A DNA stretch of 64,000 nucleotides, taken from Erythroxylum novogranatense. Taxonomy: Eukaryota > Streptophyta > Magnoliopsida > Malpighiales > Erythroxylaceae. Made by a program: the position numbers and the translations under genes. Below the pieces are notes generated by a model, which was not told the DNA's origin, searched no databases, and saw nothing but the letters and a program-made list of their open reading frames with translations. Location: assembly GCA_029891385.1 (NCBI GenBank), contig CM057225.1, positions 15,800,620 to 15,864,619 of the forward strand, in the 5' to 3' direction. Of the stretch, positions 1 through 12,595 are shown in pieces (the stretch's first letter is position 1; each line of letters starts with the position of its first letter).

Positions 1-320
1 TAGCAATTGAAATGCTTTTACATTTCCAGTGTGACAAGTATAGGATAATGCATAAGACCTTTTATAGAGTTGCTTGTCAGTTTTAACATATTTAGTTAAC
101 CTGTGAATAAGACATCTTGTTTCTCCTTTATTCTAGGGTACTTCTCTCTTTTGGATTATCTTTGTAATGTAGTTGTCCATTCCTTTTTATTTGTTTACTT
201 GCCTACAATGCTTCCTCGTAGGACCTTTCACACTTCCTCTCCTAGTGTGCTTCATATTCTACATCATTGTCGGAATTATGAAATTTATATGTTTGGACTA
301 GCTTAAACTTTAAACTATGA
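1..320. other. Unassigned intergenic DNA
   Basis: AT-rich sequence with no recognisable coding or repeat structure. A 67-codon open frame at 103-306 shows no family motif and looks like chance. Confidence 0.5.
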
Positions 321-570
321 CCCTATTTGGAAAACAACGGATTATATTAATTGTTAGCTGATTCTATCAACAGTTAGCTGATAGTGGATTATATCGCCTA
401 ATTTAAATAATATCAATTGTTTATTAAAAATGTTTAGTAAAATTAATATTTAGTATAAGTTGTTTATGTAAAATGACTTAATAAGGAATGACTTAAAATC
501 TCATAAGAAATTATATATTAGATATTTAATTTTATAAAATTATGTTTATAGCTCTAATAAAAATATATAG

Positions 571-611
571 CAAACAACAACAACAACAACAACAACAACA
601 ATAATAATAAT

Positions 612-652
<41 letters not shown>

Positions 653-656
653 AAAA
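571..656. repeat. (CAA)n microsatellite with an internal (TAA) block
   Basis: About 86 bp of CAA triplets, interrupted in the middle by four to five ATA/TAA triplets. It lies inside the MITE-like element. Confidence 0.95.
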
Positions 657-685
657 TCATTAACATAAATCAATAAAAACCATAT

Positions 686-785
686 ATTTTAATTAATTAA
701 TTAATTATATTTATTTAATTATATTTATTTATTTAACTATATTATATTTTAATTAATTAAATTTAATTATAATTACGATTATTAT
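686..785. repeat. AT-only low-complexity tract
   Basis: Runs of AATT and TTTA units, nearly free of G and C, follow the microsatellite within the MITE-like element. Confidence 0.8.
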
Positions 786-2698
786 AATTGAGAAATAGCA
801 AGTGTCATGTCACCCTGTGACACTCCTTTGCTTTTTTTAATACCTTTTAGCAATTAAAAGCCTCCACCATTATTAAAAGAATAAAGGGCACAATCGTTAA
901 CCAAATAAAGTTTTATCAGTTGATCACAAAAAATGCTCTTATAAAGGAGCTTTTAAAAAATCAACTGGTTATGATGCATAAGCCAACCCACCAACTGATA
1001 ACTAAACAAAATAATTAGCTAATATCTCCAAAACACTAAAAAATGGCTGAAATGCCATTTATCAAATAGTCAAACAACTAATACCCTCCAAAACGCTAAA
1101 AATGACTGAAACGTCATTTATCAAATAGGGCCTATAAGGTATTTGTACGTTAAAAAACTTGTTCCACTTCCTTCTTGGCTTGATTATCTGTCTATATAAA
1201 TGATTCACATTTGATATGTTTTTTCTTCCTTCTGTCTATATAAATGATTCACATTTGATGTGTTTTTTTTTCCTTCACCCCTTAGGCGTGATTGTGATGC
1301 ATTTAGCCAAAATTTTGTTATATCTTGTCTATTTACGTGTAGAATTGGGTATGCAGCACATATCATGTAATAGCCCATTCTTACACTTAGGAATTTATCT
1401 ACTATATGAAATCATATGAGTCATATCATATGAGAATACATGAAGTGCATTTCATTTACATGCATTATATTCACATACATACATGAATTATGATTTAGTA
1501 CACATTGTAAAGATAGTTTATGCACTTAATTGATTTATTATAGGGTATACAAGATTTTAAATGTTTATGTTGTGATTTTGTGATTGTGAATTGATCATGT
1601 TTTGATTTCTGATTTGATGGACTACAATTAATGAATTGAAATTTTTGTCACAACAGGGTGATTAATGAAGTATTACATGCGTTTAGTCTAGGGAAAATAT
1701 TAATTTGCAAGATTAATTGATATATGGGAACTTAGGGTGATCAAGCCTATGAAATAGTGACACATGGCATTAGTAATAGTCTGACACATGGCTTGATTAA
1801 ATGAGTGAAAAATGGTGGCTTAATTGGGTGACAAATGGTCTAGTGATTATGAAATAAGTTGACTAATTATGGAGTGACAATTAGTAGCTTATAAAAAGAG
1901 GCATGTAGCATGGGTCTTTGTTTGATAAGTGTTTATACAAGTGTCCAAACCCTTACCACACACCTAACCCATGACACACACACACATGTACATAAAAAAG
2001 AAAGACCAATTTTCTCTTGTTTTGTTACATGCCATCTTCTTCCTTCTCTCATCATCGACACCCATACACAACCTTTACAACCTTGAGATTTTGCTAAAAT
2101 TATGCCCTTTGATACTTCAATATTCTGCAGCCTTCATCTTGTTGTTGAAACCCTTATGTTCCCACCTTGTTTTTGCAAGGATAGTTATTGAGGAGGTTTT
2201 GAGTTGAACAAGTAAGTGATTTTTGATCTTTATGACATGTTAAAATAGAAACATTAATGGTGATTAAATTGAGATGAGTGATATGTAGGGTTTATGTTAA
2301 AGTTATAATGGAATTTGATGAATGAATGTATGGTTTCTGTTTTGTTTTATATGATTGAAAATAATGGATTATATGAATGGTTTAGGTTGAGATTTGAAGT
2401 GTAAATGATGATGTAACTATGCAGAAAAATGGGTATATTAGGAGTGTTTCAGAAATTGATAAGTTAGGGTTATGTGTATGAAGGTGAATGATAGCTCTGT
2501 TTTGATTATGATGCATGAAAGACTATGACTTATGAGTTATTAATTGAATGATTTTGGGTTAGAATTGGTGATGAAATTGATGAGGAAAAGAAGTATAATT
2601 TAGGTATCACTGAGGTATGATCAATAGATTAGTATGATGGTGTTAAAATTTGGATAAAGATTGAAGGAAATGGATGGTGAATTGTTTGTTCACCCATT

Positions 2699-2780
2699 CC
2701 ACGAACGTGGAAAGGTACCCACGATCGTGGGAAATGCCCTGGAGAAGAAAAGATTTTGTTTTGTCCTTCCACGATCGTGG
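2699..2780. repeat. Palindrome cluster in LTR-A
   Basis: Three dyads lie within 82 bp: CCACGAACGTGG (2699-2710, perfect except for the central AACG), CCCACGATCGTGGG (2718-2731, perfect 14-bp palindrome) and CCACGATCGTGG (2769-2780, perfect). Each of the last two is followed by AAATGC. The inverted sister LTR-A has the same palindromes at 40519-40552, and the Tekay-like LTRs carry weaker versions. Confidence 0.85.
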
Positions 2781-3886
2781 GAAATGCTTGGGAATTGTTG
2801 AACGAAATAAGGATAAGTTACTTTACCTTGGTGTATTTGGGTTTGATTACGGTCGGAAATGAACCTAGATGGTTATTTGATTGATTGATTAAGGGTTTGA
2901 TAAGTTTAAGTTGATAATTGATGTTAGAATTAAGGAATGGATTGTTTGATATCAACATATATGAATTTGGGAAGTATAAGTTGTTAAATAAACGAAGGTG
3001 TTTTTATGAATGCAAAAATGATGCACGAGATTTAAGTTATGAAATAGGCATGATTGAATGAGAATTGGAAAGTTGTGTGAGTATAGAATGTTAGGAAGAG
3101 ATGGATAAATGTATGATTGAATGAATTTAGAGTAATCTAGATTTCTTAAGGCATTGATCTAATCGCCAATAAGTTATGTACGAGATATGACGAATAAATG
3201 AGCAAGATTTGTGAATAAGGTTACATACCCTGAATAGTCGATTGAACATACATTAAACATGACACATCTACATATGCATGATTGGGTATTCAATTGATTA
3301 AACAAGTTAGAAATGTATACATATGTGTGTATTGCATGATATAGAAGCACAAATTGACCGACCGCATCCATACATTATCAGATCGTTAAGGCAATAACTA
3401 TTCTGGAGCATATTGTGAGTCAACCTAGGTGTTCTCTCACCATAATCTAGTTGCTTTGTTTAAAATTTAGTTATTGAATTGCTACTCATGTGATTGTGAT
3501 AATTATGGACAATCAATTATCCGAGGAGAATGATATTCGGGAATGTATTGAAAGTGTTTTGTAAATGTATGTGAATATAGAAATATATGTTCTCAACTGA
3601 ATCTTGAATGTCGGATTTAGATTCGAAGAATGTGATATATAATTGGAATATATTAAATGTGAAATAATGAATGCATCATATATGAATTATTGCATCTCAT
3701 TATATTGAAATGCATGAATAAATAAAGGAGTTGTGATTGGAGTGACCCAATTGAAAAAGAGCTTAAAGCTCATGAATGTGTACAAAGAGTCGCAGGCTCA
3801 GTTACCAATGAGCCCAGTATCTATAAAGGGTACGAGATAGTATATAAAATGAGTTTGGTATATACAATAAATACTAGACAGTTAAA

Positions 3887-3899
3887 TAGGCGCTCGTCA
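3887..3899. repeat. LINE target-site duplication, left copy
   Basis: TAGGCGCTCGTCA is repeated exactly at 13416-13428, directly after the LINE's A-rich tail. Confidence 0.93.
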
Positions 3900-4175
3900 T
3901 TTTTCTCTCTCTCCACGTGGGGGTTTCTCTCTCAAGTTTTGATAGTTTTTTTTGTTTCTAGTTAGGGCTTTTGAGTTGCGTCGAGTCTAGGGCAATCTTC
4001 TAAGTCTTTGATTTCATTGCTTGAGTCTTGTTTCTTTTACTTTGTGTCTTAGGTTTTGCTGTTGATTTCCTTGGTAGTTTTGAGATTGGATTTCTACTCT
4101 TGACGGGTTTCAAAGCATTTTCACTCCATAATCTCTTGTTCAAGGAGCTTTGGGGCTTGTTTTGGGGGTTAAGTG

Positions 4176-5258
4176 ATGGCGGATCTTGAATTAGAGATTG
4201 CATTGGATTCAGGATGCGATCTGATTGAAGAATCGTCGCGATGTGTAGTTTTGGGTAAACTCATTTCTGATAGAGTTGTGAATAGGACTGACATTTTTGG
4301 AATGCTGCGAAGTATGTGGACTGCGAAGGAGCTGAAGGATGTTCGTGAATTGAGCCCTAATCTGTACACTCTTTCCTTCCATCGCCCAGAGCAGGCGGAG
4401 AAAGCGATTGGGGAAGGGCCGTGGACGGTGATGGGGTGCTGTTTTGTTCTGAAACATTGGTGCATGGATATGGCTGTTAAGGAGGTCAACTTTTCCTGTT
4501 GTAGATTTTGGCTTCAGATTCATAATCTGCCCTTAGAAATGCTTACTGGTATTAATGCTAGGAGAATTGGGGAAAGACTTGGTCAAGTGGTTGAAATTGA
4601 TGAGGATATATGGGAGACGGGCCTGGGTAGAAGTTTTTTGAGGATGAAACTTGAGATTGACATTACTGTTCCTTTGTTGCCTGATCTTTGGGTTCCACGA
4701 GGACCACAGAACCAAATTTGTGTAGAAGTTCGGTATAAGAAGATGGCAAATTTTTGCTATAATTGTGGAATTTTGGGGCACCAAGGTCGAAGTTGTAGAT
4801 GAGAGAAGGTTGATAGGAATGAAGCGGATATGCATAGATCATTTGGTCCATGGATGAAGGCCATGCCAGTGCAATTTAAAGACAGTATGAGTGCTATGTT
4901 GTATAAGGAAAGGAGTCAAACAATGAAAATTGAGATTTTATTGAAGGTTAGTGAGGTTGATACTGATATGGAGATGAATCAGTGTGGGGGCGGTGATGTA
5001 GGTGGCCATATTGAGACATTGAAGATTTTTGAGTTAGGGAGTGACCACATTGAGGATGTTGAAAGTGATGAAAATCGAGTGGAAAATATTGTGATAGAAG
5101 ACAGACGGATTGAGGGTAAAGGGAAGAGAGGTGCTGGAAGGGGTAGGGGAAGAGGGAAGAAGGGCGGTGTCAGTGAATTTAAGCCTAGCTGTCTTGAAGG
5201 GCAGGGTACTACTAGAGGTTTGGGTGATTGTCCTCTAACAGTCCCCAAAGGAATATGA
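4176..5258 (+). pseudogene. LINE ORF1: DUF4283/CCHC zinc-knuckle nucleic-acid-binding protein, one in-frame stop
   Basis: The frame opens at ATG 4176 (MADLELEIALD). The first 209 codons contain a DUF4283-like region (SFHRPEQAEKAIGEGPWTVM, then LPLEMLT) and end in a zinc knuckle CYNCGILGHQGRSC, which fits C-X2-C-X4-H-X4-C. A TGA at 4800-4802 follows, but the same frame stays open to 5258 and continues with the expected GPWMKA and a basic Gly/Arg/Lys-rich tail (RGAGRGRGRGKK). So this is one ORF1 of about 360 codons with a single nonsense mutation. In plant L1 elements ORF1 coats the LINE RNA. Its terminal TGA overlaps the ATG of ORF2 (ATGA at 5255-5258). Confidence 0.9.
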
Positions 5259-8200
5259 GGTGTATTTCTTGGAATTGTCAAGGGATGGGATCTCCTTTGA
5301 AAGTCCATCACTTGATGGAATTGAAAAAGAAGTTTGATCCTACTTTTGTTTTTTTGATTGAAACAAAAAATAAAGTAGAAAAACTAGAAATTCTTAGGAA
5401 AAGATGTCACATGGATGCAACTATGTATGTTCCTCCTGATGGGATTGGGGGAGGATTAGTTGTGTGGTGGAAGGATTATGTATCAGTGACTGTTGTGGAG
5501 CAGGATAAAAATCTTATTATCATGGATGTGTGTAATAATGAAGATGGTGTTCTTTGGAAGATTTTTTGGGTTTATGGTGATCCTAATTTGAAGGAGAGGA
5601 AAATGAACTGGGAGAGAATTGTGAGGAAAGTTAGGGGAATTATGTGCCCATGGATTTGAATGGGTGATTATAAGGATTTTCTATACCATTATGAAAAAGG
5701 AGGGGGACAGAGAAGGGCTGTTGGAAAGATGGAAGGTTTTCGGGATAAGATTGTGAGAACAAGACTTATTGATTTATCTTCTAAAAGATTGTGGTATACT
5801 TGGATTAATAAGAGGGAAGAAGGTTAGATTAGGGAGAAAACTGATAGAGCTCTAGCCAACCAGCAGTGGATTGAAACTTATCCTAACTACCAGGTTACCA
5901 ACTTACCAATTGTTGGTTCAGATCATGCTCTTATTTTGTTTGAAATTGCCCCTAGAGAGAAGAAGGGTACCTGACAGTTTAAGTTTGAAGTATTATGGAG
6001 TGAGCATGAGGATTGTGCCCAGATAATCATAGAAGGTTGGACACGACAATTTGGTGGTTCTAGATTGTAACAGTTAGTGTAAAAACTAAAAAACCTGTTG
6101 ATCAAAACTCATTAACTGGAGTATAAAGGTTTTTCCTAATTTTTGAAAGGAGATTGATGATATTATGAAACAGGTGTCTGATTTGCAGGAAAAAATAGAA
6201 TGTAGTGTTGAGGATAAAAAACAGATTAAGCAACTGTTTGGAGTTTTTAAAAAAAGTCTGGGAAGGAGAAGAGAAATATTGGTATCCTAGATCTAGGGTG
6301 CAATAGTTAATTGCTGGGGATAAGAATACAAAATTCTTCCACCAGTCAACTTTACAAAGAAGAAGGGGAAATAGGTTCTTCGAATAAAAGGAAATGATGG
6401 GAACTGGATAGAGGAAGAATCAGGAGTGATTGATCAATTTAGTGAGTTTTATCAAAACCTGTTTACCAGTGAGGGATATAGTGCTATGGATGAAGTTCTC
6501 CAAGTTGTCCCTAAGGTTGTTACAGCCGAGATGAATGAGACTTTGGTTGCTGAGGTAACTAAAGAAGAAATAATGGCATTTGTGTTTAACCTTGGAGCAA
6601 TGAAAGCTCCAGGGCCTGATGGATATGGTTGTTCTATCAAAATTTTTGGGGTATTGTTAAGAATGCTATTGTTGTTGGTGTTAAGAGTTTCTTTCAGAAT
6701 GGCTATATGTTGAAAGAAATGAATAAGACTTGTGTGACCTTGGTGCCCAAAGTGAAGACTCCAGAAGATATATCACAGTTTATACCTATTAGCTGCTGTA
6801 ATTTCAGCTACAAGATAATCTTTAAAATCATGACGGAGAGATTGAGGGCTTATATGGGAGCACTCATTACTTGCAACTAGAGTGGTTTTGTGGAGGGGAG
6901 GCAGATACAGGATAATATTCTAGTGACAAGTGAAGTGTTTCATAATTTGAAGATTAGAAAAGGGAAGCAGTATGGTTTGGCTTTGAAACTTGATATGGGC
7001 AAAGCATATGATAAAGTGGAGTGGATATTTTTGAAGCAAGTTATGGAGAAAATGGGCTTCAATTCAACTTGGATAAGGTGGATCATGGAGTGCATTTCCT
7101 CTATAACTTATATTCTAAATGTCAATGGTAAGAGATCAGGTCTTATTACTCCATCTAGAGGTCTTAGGCAAGGGGATCCTCTATCCCCTTACTTGTTTTT
7201 GGTTGTAGTGGATGTTCTATCCAGAATGGTCAATTAGGTCATTGAGTCTAGGAAGTTAGAGGATCTTCAGTTAGTAGGAGATTGTCCAGTCCTGTCCCAT
7301 TCATTTTTTGCTGATGATGCCTTATTTTTCTTGCCTGCTAATGCTGCTAATGTCTCCCTTATGTTTGATCTTCTTGATAAGTACTTTAAAGCTTCAGGAC
7401 AGATGGTGAATTTGTCCAAGTCAAGCATTATTTTCAGCTCTAATACACCTAAGAACAAGAGGAATGAATTGAAGTTGTTGATTGGAATTCCTGAAGCTCC
7501 TAATCCTGGGAGTCATTTGGGCCTGCCTACTTTTTGGGGAAAGACAAAGAGAAGAGCAGTGGAGTTCATCAAAGAACGAATCATCAAGAAGATTAATGGA
7601 TGGAAGACAAAGTTTCTCAGTCAAGGAGGAAGGGAGGTACATATCAAAGCTGTTGCTTGTGCTATGCCTATTTACCTATGCTGTTTATAAAGTTTCCTAA
7701 AAAAACATATGATGACATTAATGATGTGCTTGCTGATTACTAGTGGGGGCAGAAGGATAATGAACATCAAATCCATTGGGCTAGTTGGATAAAAATGACA
7801 GTGAGTAAAAGTGATGGAGGTATGGATTTTAAGGATATGCAACTTCTAAATATTGCTTTGTGTGCATGGCAATGTTGGAGATTGTTTACAAATCCAACTA
7901 CTTTATGGGCAAGGGTGTTAAAAGGGTTATATTTTCCTAAAACTTCATGTTTGTAGGCTAAGAAAGGTTCACGTGCTTCCTAGCTTTGGTCTAGTCTGTT
8001 GGAAAGGAGGGGTTTCTTGAAGCAACATATTCAGTGGCAAGTTGTGCATGACAGAAGCATTAATATTTGGGATGAACCATGGATTCAGGGTATAGCAATT
8101 GATAAACCTAAGAGACTTCCTGCAAGTGCGCCTAAGAAAGTGGAGGAATTGATTGATGTTCAAGCTGAAAAGTGGAAACTGGAGGCTATGAGTGATTTTT

Positions 8201-9306
8201 TAACTTGTGACCAGCAGCGCATGATTGAAGAAATTCCTTTGTGTGGTAAAGGATCACAGGGCAGATATATTTGGTCAGTAGCTGAGAATGGCATTTATTC
8301 AGTTAGGGTGGGATATCAAATTCTGAAAGAAGCTGCAGTAACTACAGCCAATAGAAAAGCTACAACTTCTCATTCTATGGACAAGAAACTTTGGAAATGG
8401 CTTTAGAAGCTAACTCTCCCACCTAAGGTTAAGGTATTTCTCTAGAAAACACTTCGAAATTTACTACCTACTAAATCTAATTTGGTCAAAATAAAAGTAA
8501 ACACTGATGACTTGTGTCCTATTTGTTTTTGTAAATCTGAGACTCTTGAACATATGTTGTTATTATGTCCATGGGCACAATGTGTATGTTTGGTAGTGCA
8601 TTGGGTTTAAAAGTAACAAGGGAAGGGTTGACCACTTTAGATGCATGGCTAATGGATATGAGTGAATCTTTTCAGAAGACCGATACTGGAAATGATAATT
8701 TGGTGTTAATTGCTGTTTTGCTTTGGAACATTTAAAAGCAGAGATGTAAAGTGGTTTTTAAACATGACATGCCAGATCCTATTAGATGTATTGTGAAAAG
8801 TAATGCATTGTTGGCTGAATGTAGACCTATAAGTCAGCAGGTTAGTATGAATAGGGTACAACCTCAGCAGAGTCAATGGATCAAGCCAGCTGTAGGCTAT
8901 TTGAAAATGAACTGTGATGGAGCTTATAAAAATGGGGATGCAAGTTTGGCAGTTATTATAAGAAATGTTGAAGGAATTGTGTTGATGGTATTGCTAAAGA
9001 ATGTAAAGCAGGTTCAGCACTTAAGGTTGAAGGTAGCAGCTGTGTATGGAGGAGTAAAGTTGCTGGAACAGAAGCCAGAAAGGCTATCATAATGTACAGA
9101 TTGAGATGGATTCACAGATTGTTCATACTGAAATTCTTAAGAATAAAGGGAAAGGAAAATGGAGAATTCAACCATACATTTCTGATATACTGTACATAAT
9201 ACAACATTTACAGGGTATTTACTTTATCCTAATAAATCGTGAAGCTAATAGCGCAATTGATTGGTTAGCAAAGTAAGTCAGCAAGAAGATGTGCTTTGGT
9301 AATTAG
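5255..9306 (+). pseudogene. LINE ORF2: endonuclease-reverse transcriptase-RNase H, multiply broken
   Basis: It starts MRCISWNCQG at 5255. Domains in order: APE-type endonuclease (NCQG, then IETK; GDYK near 5663 where GDFN is usual, so an active-site Asn is lost; SDHAL near 5920); reverse transcriptase (MKAPGPDGY near 6600, LVPKVKTPEDISQFIPIS near 6740, SGFVEGRQIQDNIL near 6880, GLRQGDPLSPYLF near 7150, catalytic FADD at 7307-7318); a zf-RVT-like region (LPPKVKVFL near 8416, CPIC...HMLL...CPWA at 8515-8577); and a C-terminal RNase H-like domain (MNCDGAYKNGDA near 8907). Stops at 5657-5659 and many later points, plus several frameshifts, divide the frame. When intact the protein nicks DNA and copies the LINE RNA at the nick. 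The end near 9306 is approximate. Confidence 0.9.
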
Positions 9307-9780
9307 GTCTTAGCACCTCCATTTTCTTTGGTTGGAATCTTGAGTCGAGATGGATTACCAGTGTAGCACCCCACTCCCACAATGACTCGAACCCGACATT
9401 GATGGTGATATTCGAGTCCGTGCCCCACGAGGGTGGCGTGCTAAAGTACTCAATCATTCAAAAATCGGTACATTTTTTTCAAAACCACGAACATATATGC
9501 AGAAATTGAAACTCACATTGGGCCCACATTCATGCATAAACAATTTCAATAAACACAAATTTCAATAGCCATTCGGTCCCTTTCACAAATACAAAACACT
9601 CGAGTCATTTTGAAATACAAATTTATACAAAAATTTGCGGAATATACAATGCAATACAAAAATAGAGAAATGTAATGCAGACGCGAACTGATCCCGACCT
9701 CTATCCTTCACTTGTATGCTATAGCTATACTCCCGTTAGCCTAACGGGGTATTCTTCTAAACCTAAAAAATAGTTGCAAA

Positions 9781-9830
9781 TTTTGGGTGAGTATTGCGAA
9801 CTCAATGAGTGACCATCATTGATGGCTCAT
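9781..9830 (-). repeat. Conserved LTR hairpin block (LTR-C copy)
   Basis: On minus this reads ..CCATCAATGATGG..ATTGAGTTCGCAATACTCACCC, followed after about 20 bases by TTTTTTAGGT. The same layout is found in LTR-A, LTR-B and both LARD LTRs. Confidence 0.75.
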
Positions 9831-12049
9831 CCAGTCACATAACACATTATTTCACATTCACATAAATTCACATTCCACATTTTATACATTTAATCATTTA
9901 TTTTATACATATGTAATGCACATGAGTCTCACTTTCATTTATTATTGTCGTTACGACCGAGTGCCTTTTTACTAGCTCCTATCCCTTAGTGGATATCGAG
10001 CTGTGTCATATAATGTCCCATATCCCTTAGTGGATACCGGGTACAGTCGCACTCGAACCTGAGGCTCTAACCACATTCTGAGTTTTAAGCTCTTTATCCT
10101 GGCGACTTCGGTCATAACATCCTTTATCTTGCATGCATCCATGTAATGAATGTGTCTCATAACATAACCTCGGTCAATCACTTGGATGCATATTCACATT
10201 TTAGACCACATTCATTCAGCCTTAAGTTGAGAATCACATCTTATTTACATGCAATGTCACATTCGGAACACATGTAGCCCATTTCATTCAGATGCACATA
10301 ACACTCCAATATCTTATACAAATATCACAATCATCGAACCTTCTATCCGGGACCAACATAAACATAACACATTCATAAAATCATCCAGAAGGCATGTAAT
10401 ATAGAATTTCAGACAACAAACAATAAGGGGAGACTATTTAGGTCTACTCACAGTACGCTTCAGATTAACATTTGCTTTCAAATTCTAGGAACGCCTGAAC
10501 GTGGACACATGACCTGCATAACCCATTTATGCAAGACACACATTGCACACTCATCAATAATTGCACATATAAAAACATTCATTTATACACAATTGTAATA
10601 ATGAGCCATATATAATGCACGCTCAATGACAATCCCGAGCATATGTTCTAAAACACATATTAAACTCATTCCCATTTCATAATTCATTTGTGTCTATTTA
10701 ACTTAGCTTTACACTTCATTTGTACATAATCTTTCTAAATCCTTGCTTCAATCTTTACCCTATGCATATGTCTAGCTTATTCATAAGTTTACACCTCAAG
10801 AACACTGAGTTACTTTATATCATAACTTAATTTCTCATCATCTCTTTTCTAACGTCATATGATCTCAAAATATTCAGATCATCATCAAATACGAATCCAA
10901 TTGAAAATCCCATAATGCAAAATCACTGAAATTCATTCTAGAATATTTAAACCAAACATTTTCTTAACTCAATGAAATAGAATCCTTCCAAAAATCTACA
11001 AGATTCAAAATTATCTTACCTTGATTTTTCACCAAATGAAGAGATCTTTAGCTCAGTTGGAAGCTCTTTTATTTCTCTATTTGTTTCCTTTCTTGATCAA
11101 CCCCAAAATCTCTCTTGTAGGCTAGAAAAATTGAAACCCTAGCTTGTTTCTCTCTGTCTCTTCTTCTTTTTGTACTTCTCTCTCTTTTTCATGACATTCT
11201 CTCTCTTTTCTCTAGATTTTTCATTTTTTTCTTCTACTTCCTTCCATTTTATTGTTTCTACTCCATTTATAGGCAAGACAACACCTCTTCTTCTAATTAT
11301 GCCTTTAATGATTGAGAATTGTCCCATTTGCCCCTTCCATTTATGCTTTATGTCTTTTACACGTAAGTGTCTTGCCAAAAGCACTCTTGAATATTATGAC
11401 ATAACACTTTATTCTAGAAGACTCTTCTCTATTGTCTTACATTTCCAATGACACCAAAAGAATTCAATTTGGTTCAGTGGTGTGAAAGTTATACTCCAAT
11501 ATCTCCGGACTGTTTTTATTCCGAGACAGTACCCTATACTCAATTTCCCTCCAAAAATTGAAGCTCTTAGAGTCCGATTAAAAATTTGATTTCTTCATAT
11601 AATTTGTAGCCTTATGTTTCTAGTTTACCATAAAATAAAAATCGTCTCATTTGGACCTCTACTGGTCCAGGTTACATCAAAATACTGAAGTATGTTCGGT
11701 GAGATAACACCAGTTCATATTATTAAAAAACACACTCACAGTACCCGTCTCACTCTTTTCACTAAATCTTTCTCTATTAATTTCATAAGGCTATAATTAT
11801 TGGTGGAGATGTAGGGCAATGTCTTACAAATCTAATGGTTCAAGAATCAAGTCATTTGGAGGTCTAGAGGAGAAGTTATGGTCAAAAGAATCCAACATGT
11901 TCATATCTTTACTCATATTGTACATGTCTTGGCGCAATTGCTTTAACTCTCACTACAGATGTGGGATTGACTTTGCTTTTGGACTATTGGAAAGAGGACT
12001 TCGATATCTACAACTTTCATGAAGACCTCGAAGGCCAATTCTATCTTCT

Positions 12050-12595
12050 GACTTTTGCATCATCTCACTTTTGCATCATCTCACTTTCCTTTCGTCTTAG
12101 ATCTATCGTCTAATTTCCATCGTCTCATTTCTATTGTCTCATTTTCTTCCGTCTCATTTCTTCTGTCTAGTTTCTATTAGCTCATTTTCTTTCGTCTCAT
12201 TTCTTCCGTTTCATTTTCTTCCGTCTCATTTCTATCGTCTCATTTTCTTCCGTCTCATTTCTATCGTCTCATTTTCTTCCGTCTCATTTTCTTCCGTCTC
12301 ATTTCTTCCGTCTCATTTCTTGCATCTCATTTTCTTCCATCTCATTTCTTTCGTCTCATTTCTGTCGTCTCATTTTCTTCCGTCTCATTTTCTTTCGTCT
12401 CATTTCTTCCGTCTCATTTTCTTCTGTCTCATTTCTATCGTCTCAATTTCTTCTGTCTCATTTTCTTTCATCTCATTTCTTCCGTCTCAATTTCTTCTGT
12501 CTCATTTTCTTTCGTCTCCTTTCTTCCATCTCATTTTCTTCCGTCTTATTTTCTTCCGTCTCACTTCTATCATCTCATTTTCTTCCCTAGAATGT
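12050..12595. repeat. Pyrimidine-rich tandem array, 14-16-bp unit
   Basis: About 35 units with the consensus CGTCTCATTTTCTTC, varying by one or two bases, fill this part of LTR-C. Single variants such as CTATCGTCTCATTTTCTTC are themselves repeated, so higher-order copies exist. The array produces a spurious 157-codon Ser/Phe/His/Leu frame. It sits roughly 0.65-1.2 kb from the LTR 5' end (minus strand), where other LTRs in this window carry palindromes. Confidence 0.9.

Larger units (their letters stand above)
321..1130. mobile_element. MITE-like non-autonomous DNA element
   Basis: The stretch starts CCCTATTTGGAAAA and ends TTTATCAAATAGGG. The end reads CCCTATTTGATAAA in reverse complement, so the termini form a 14-bp inverted repeat with 12 matches. 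Near the right end a segment ending in CATTTATCAAATAG occurs twice in direct orientation (about 1052-1068 and 1112-1128), like subterminal repeats. There is no coding capacity. The flanks CTATGA (315-320) and CTATAA (1132-1137) resemble a target duplication but are not placed cleanly. Termini and size recall hAT- or Harbinger-derived MITEs. The superfamily is not determined. Confidence 0.42.

Noticed and set aside
4169..4851. Minus-strand frames opposite LINE ORF1
   Set aside because: They are shadows of the ORF1 reading frame on the opposite strand.
9362..9440. TGTARCACCCC...GGGATGTTACA as terminal inverted repeats of a DNA transposon
   Set aside because: The ends look inverted, but 5-bp duplications, TG...CA termini, and a primer-binding site and purine tract in the LARD copy show that these are LTRs.
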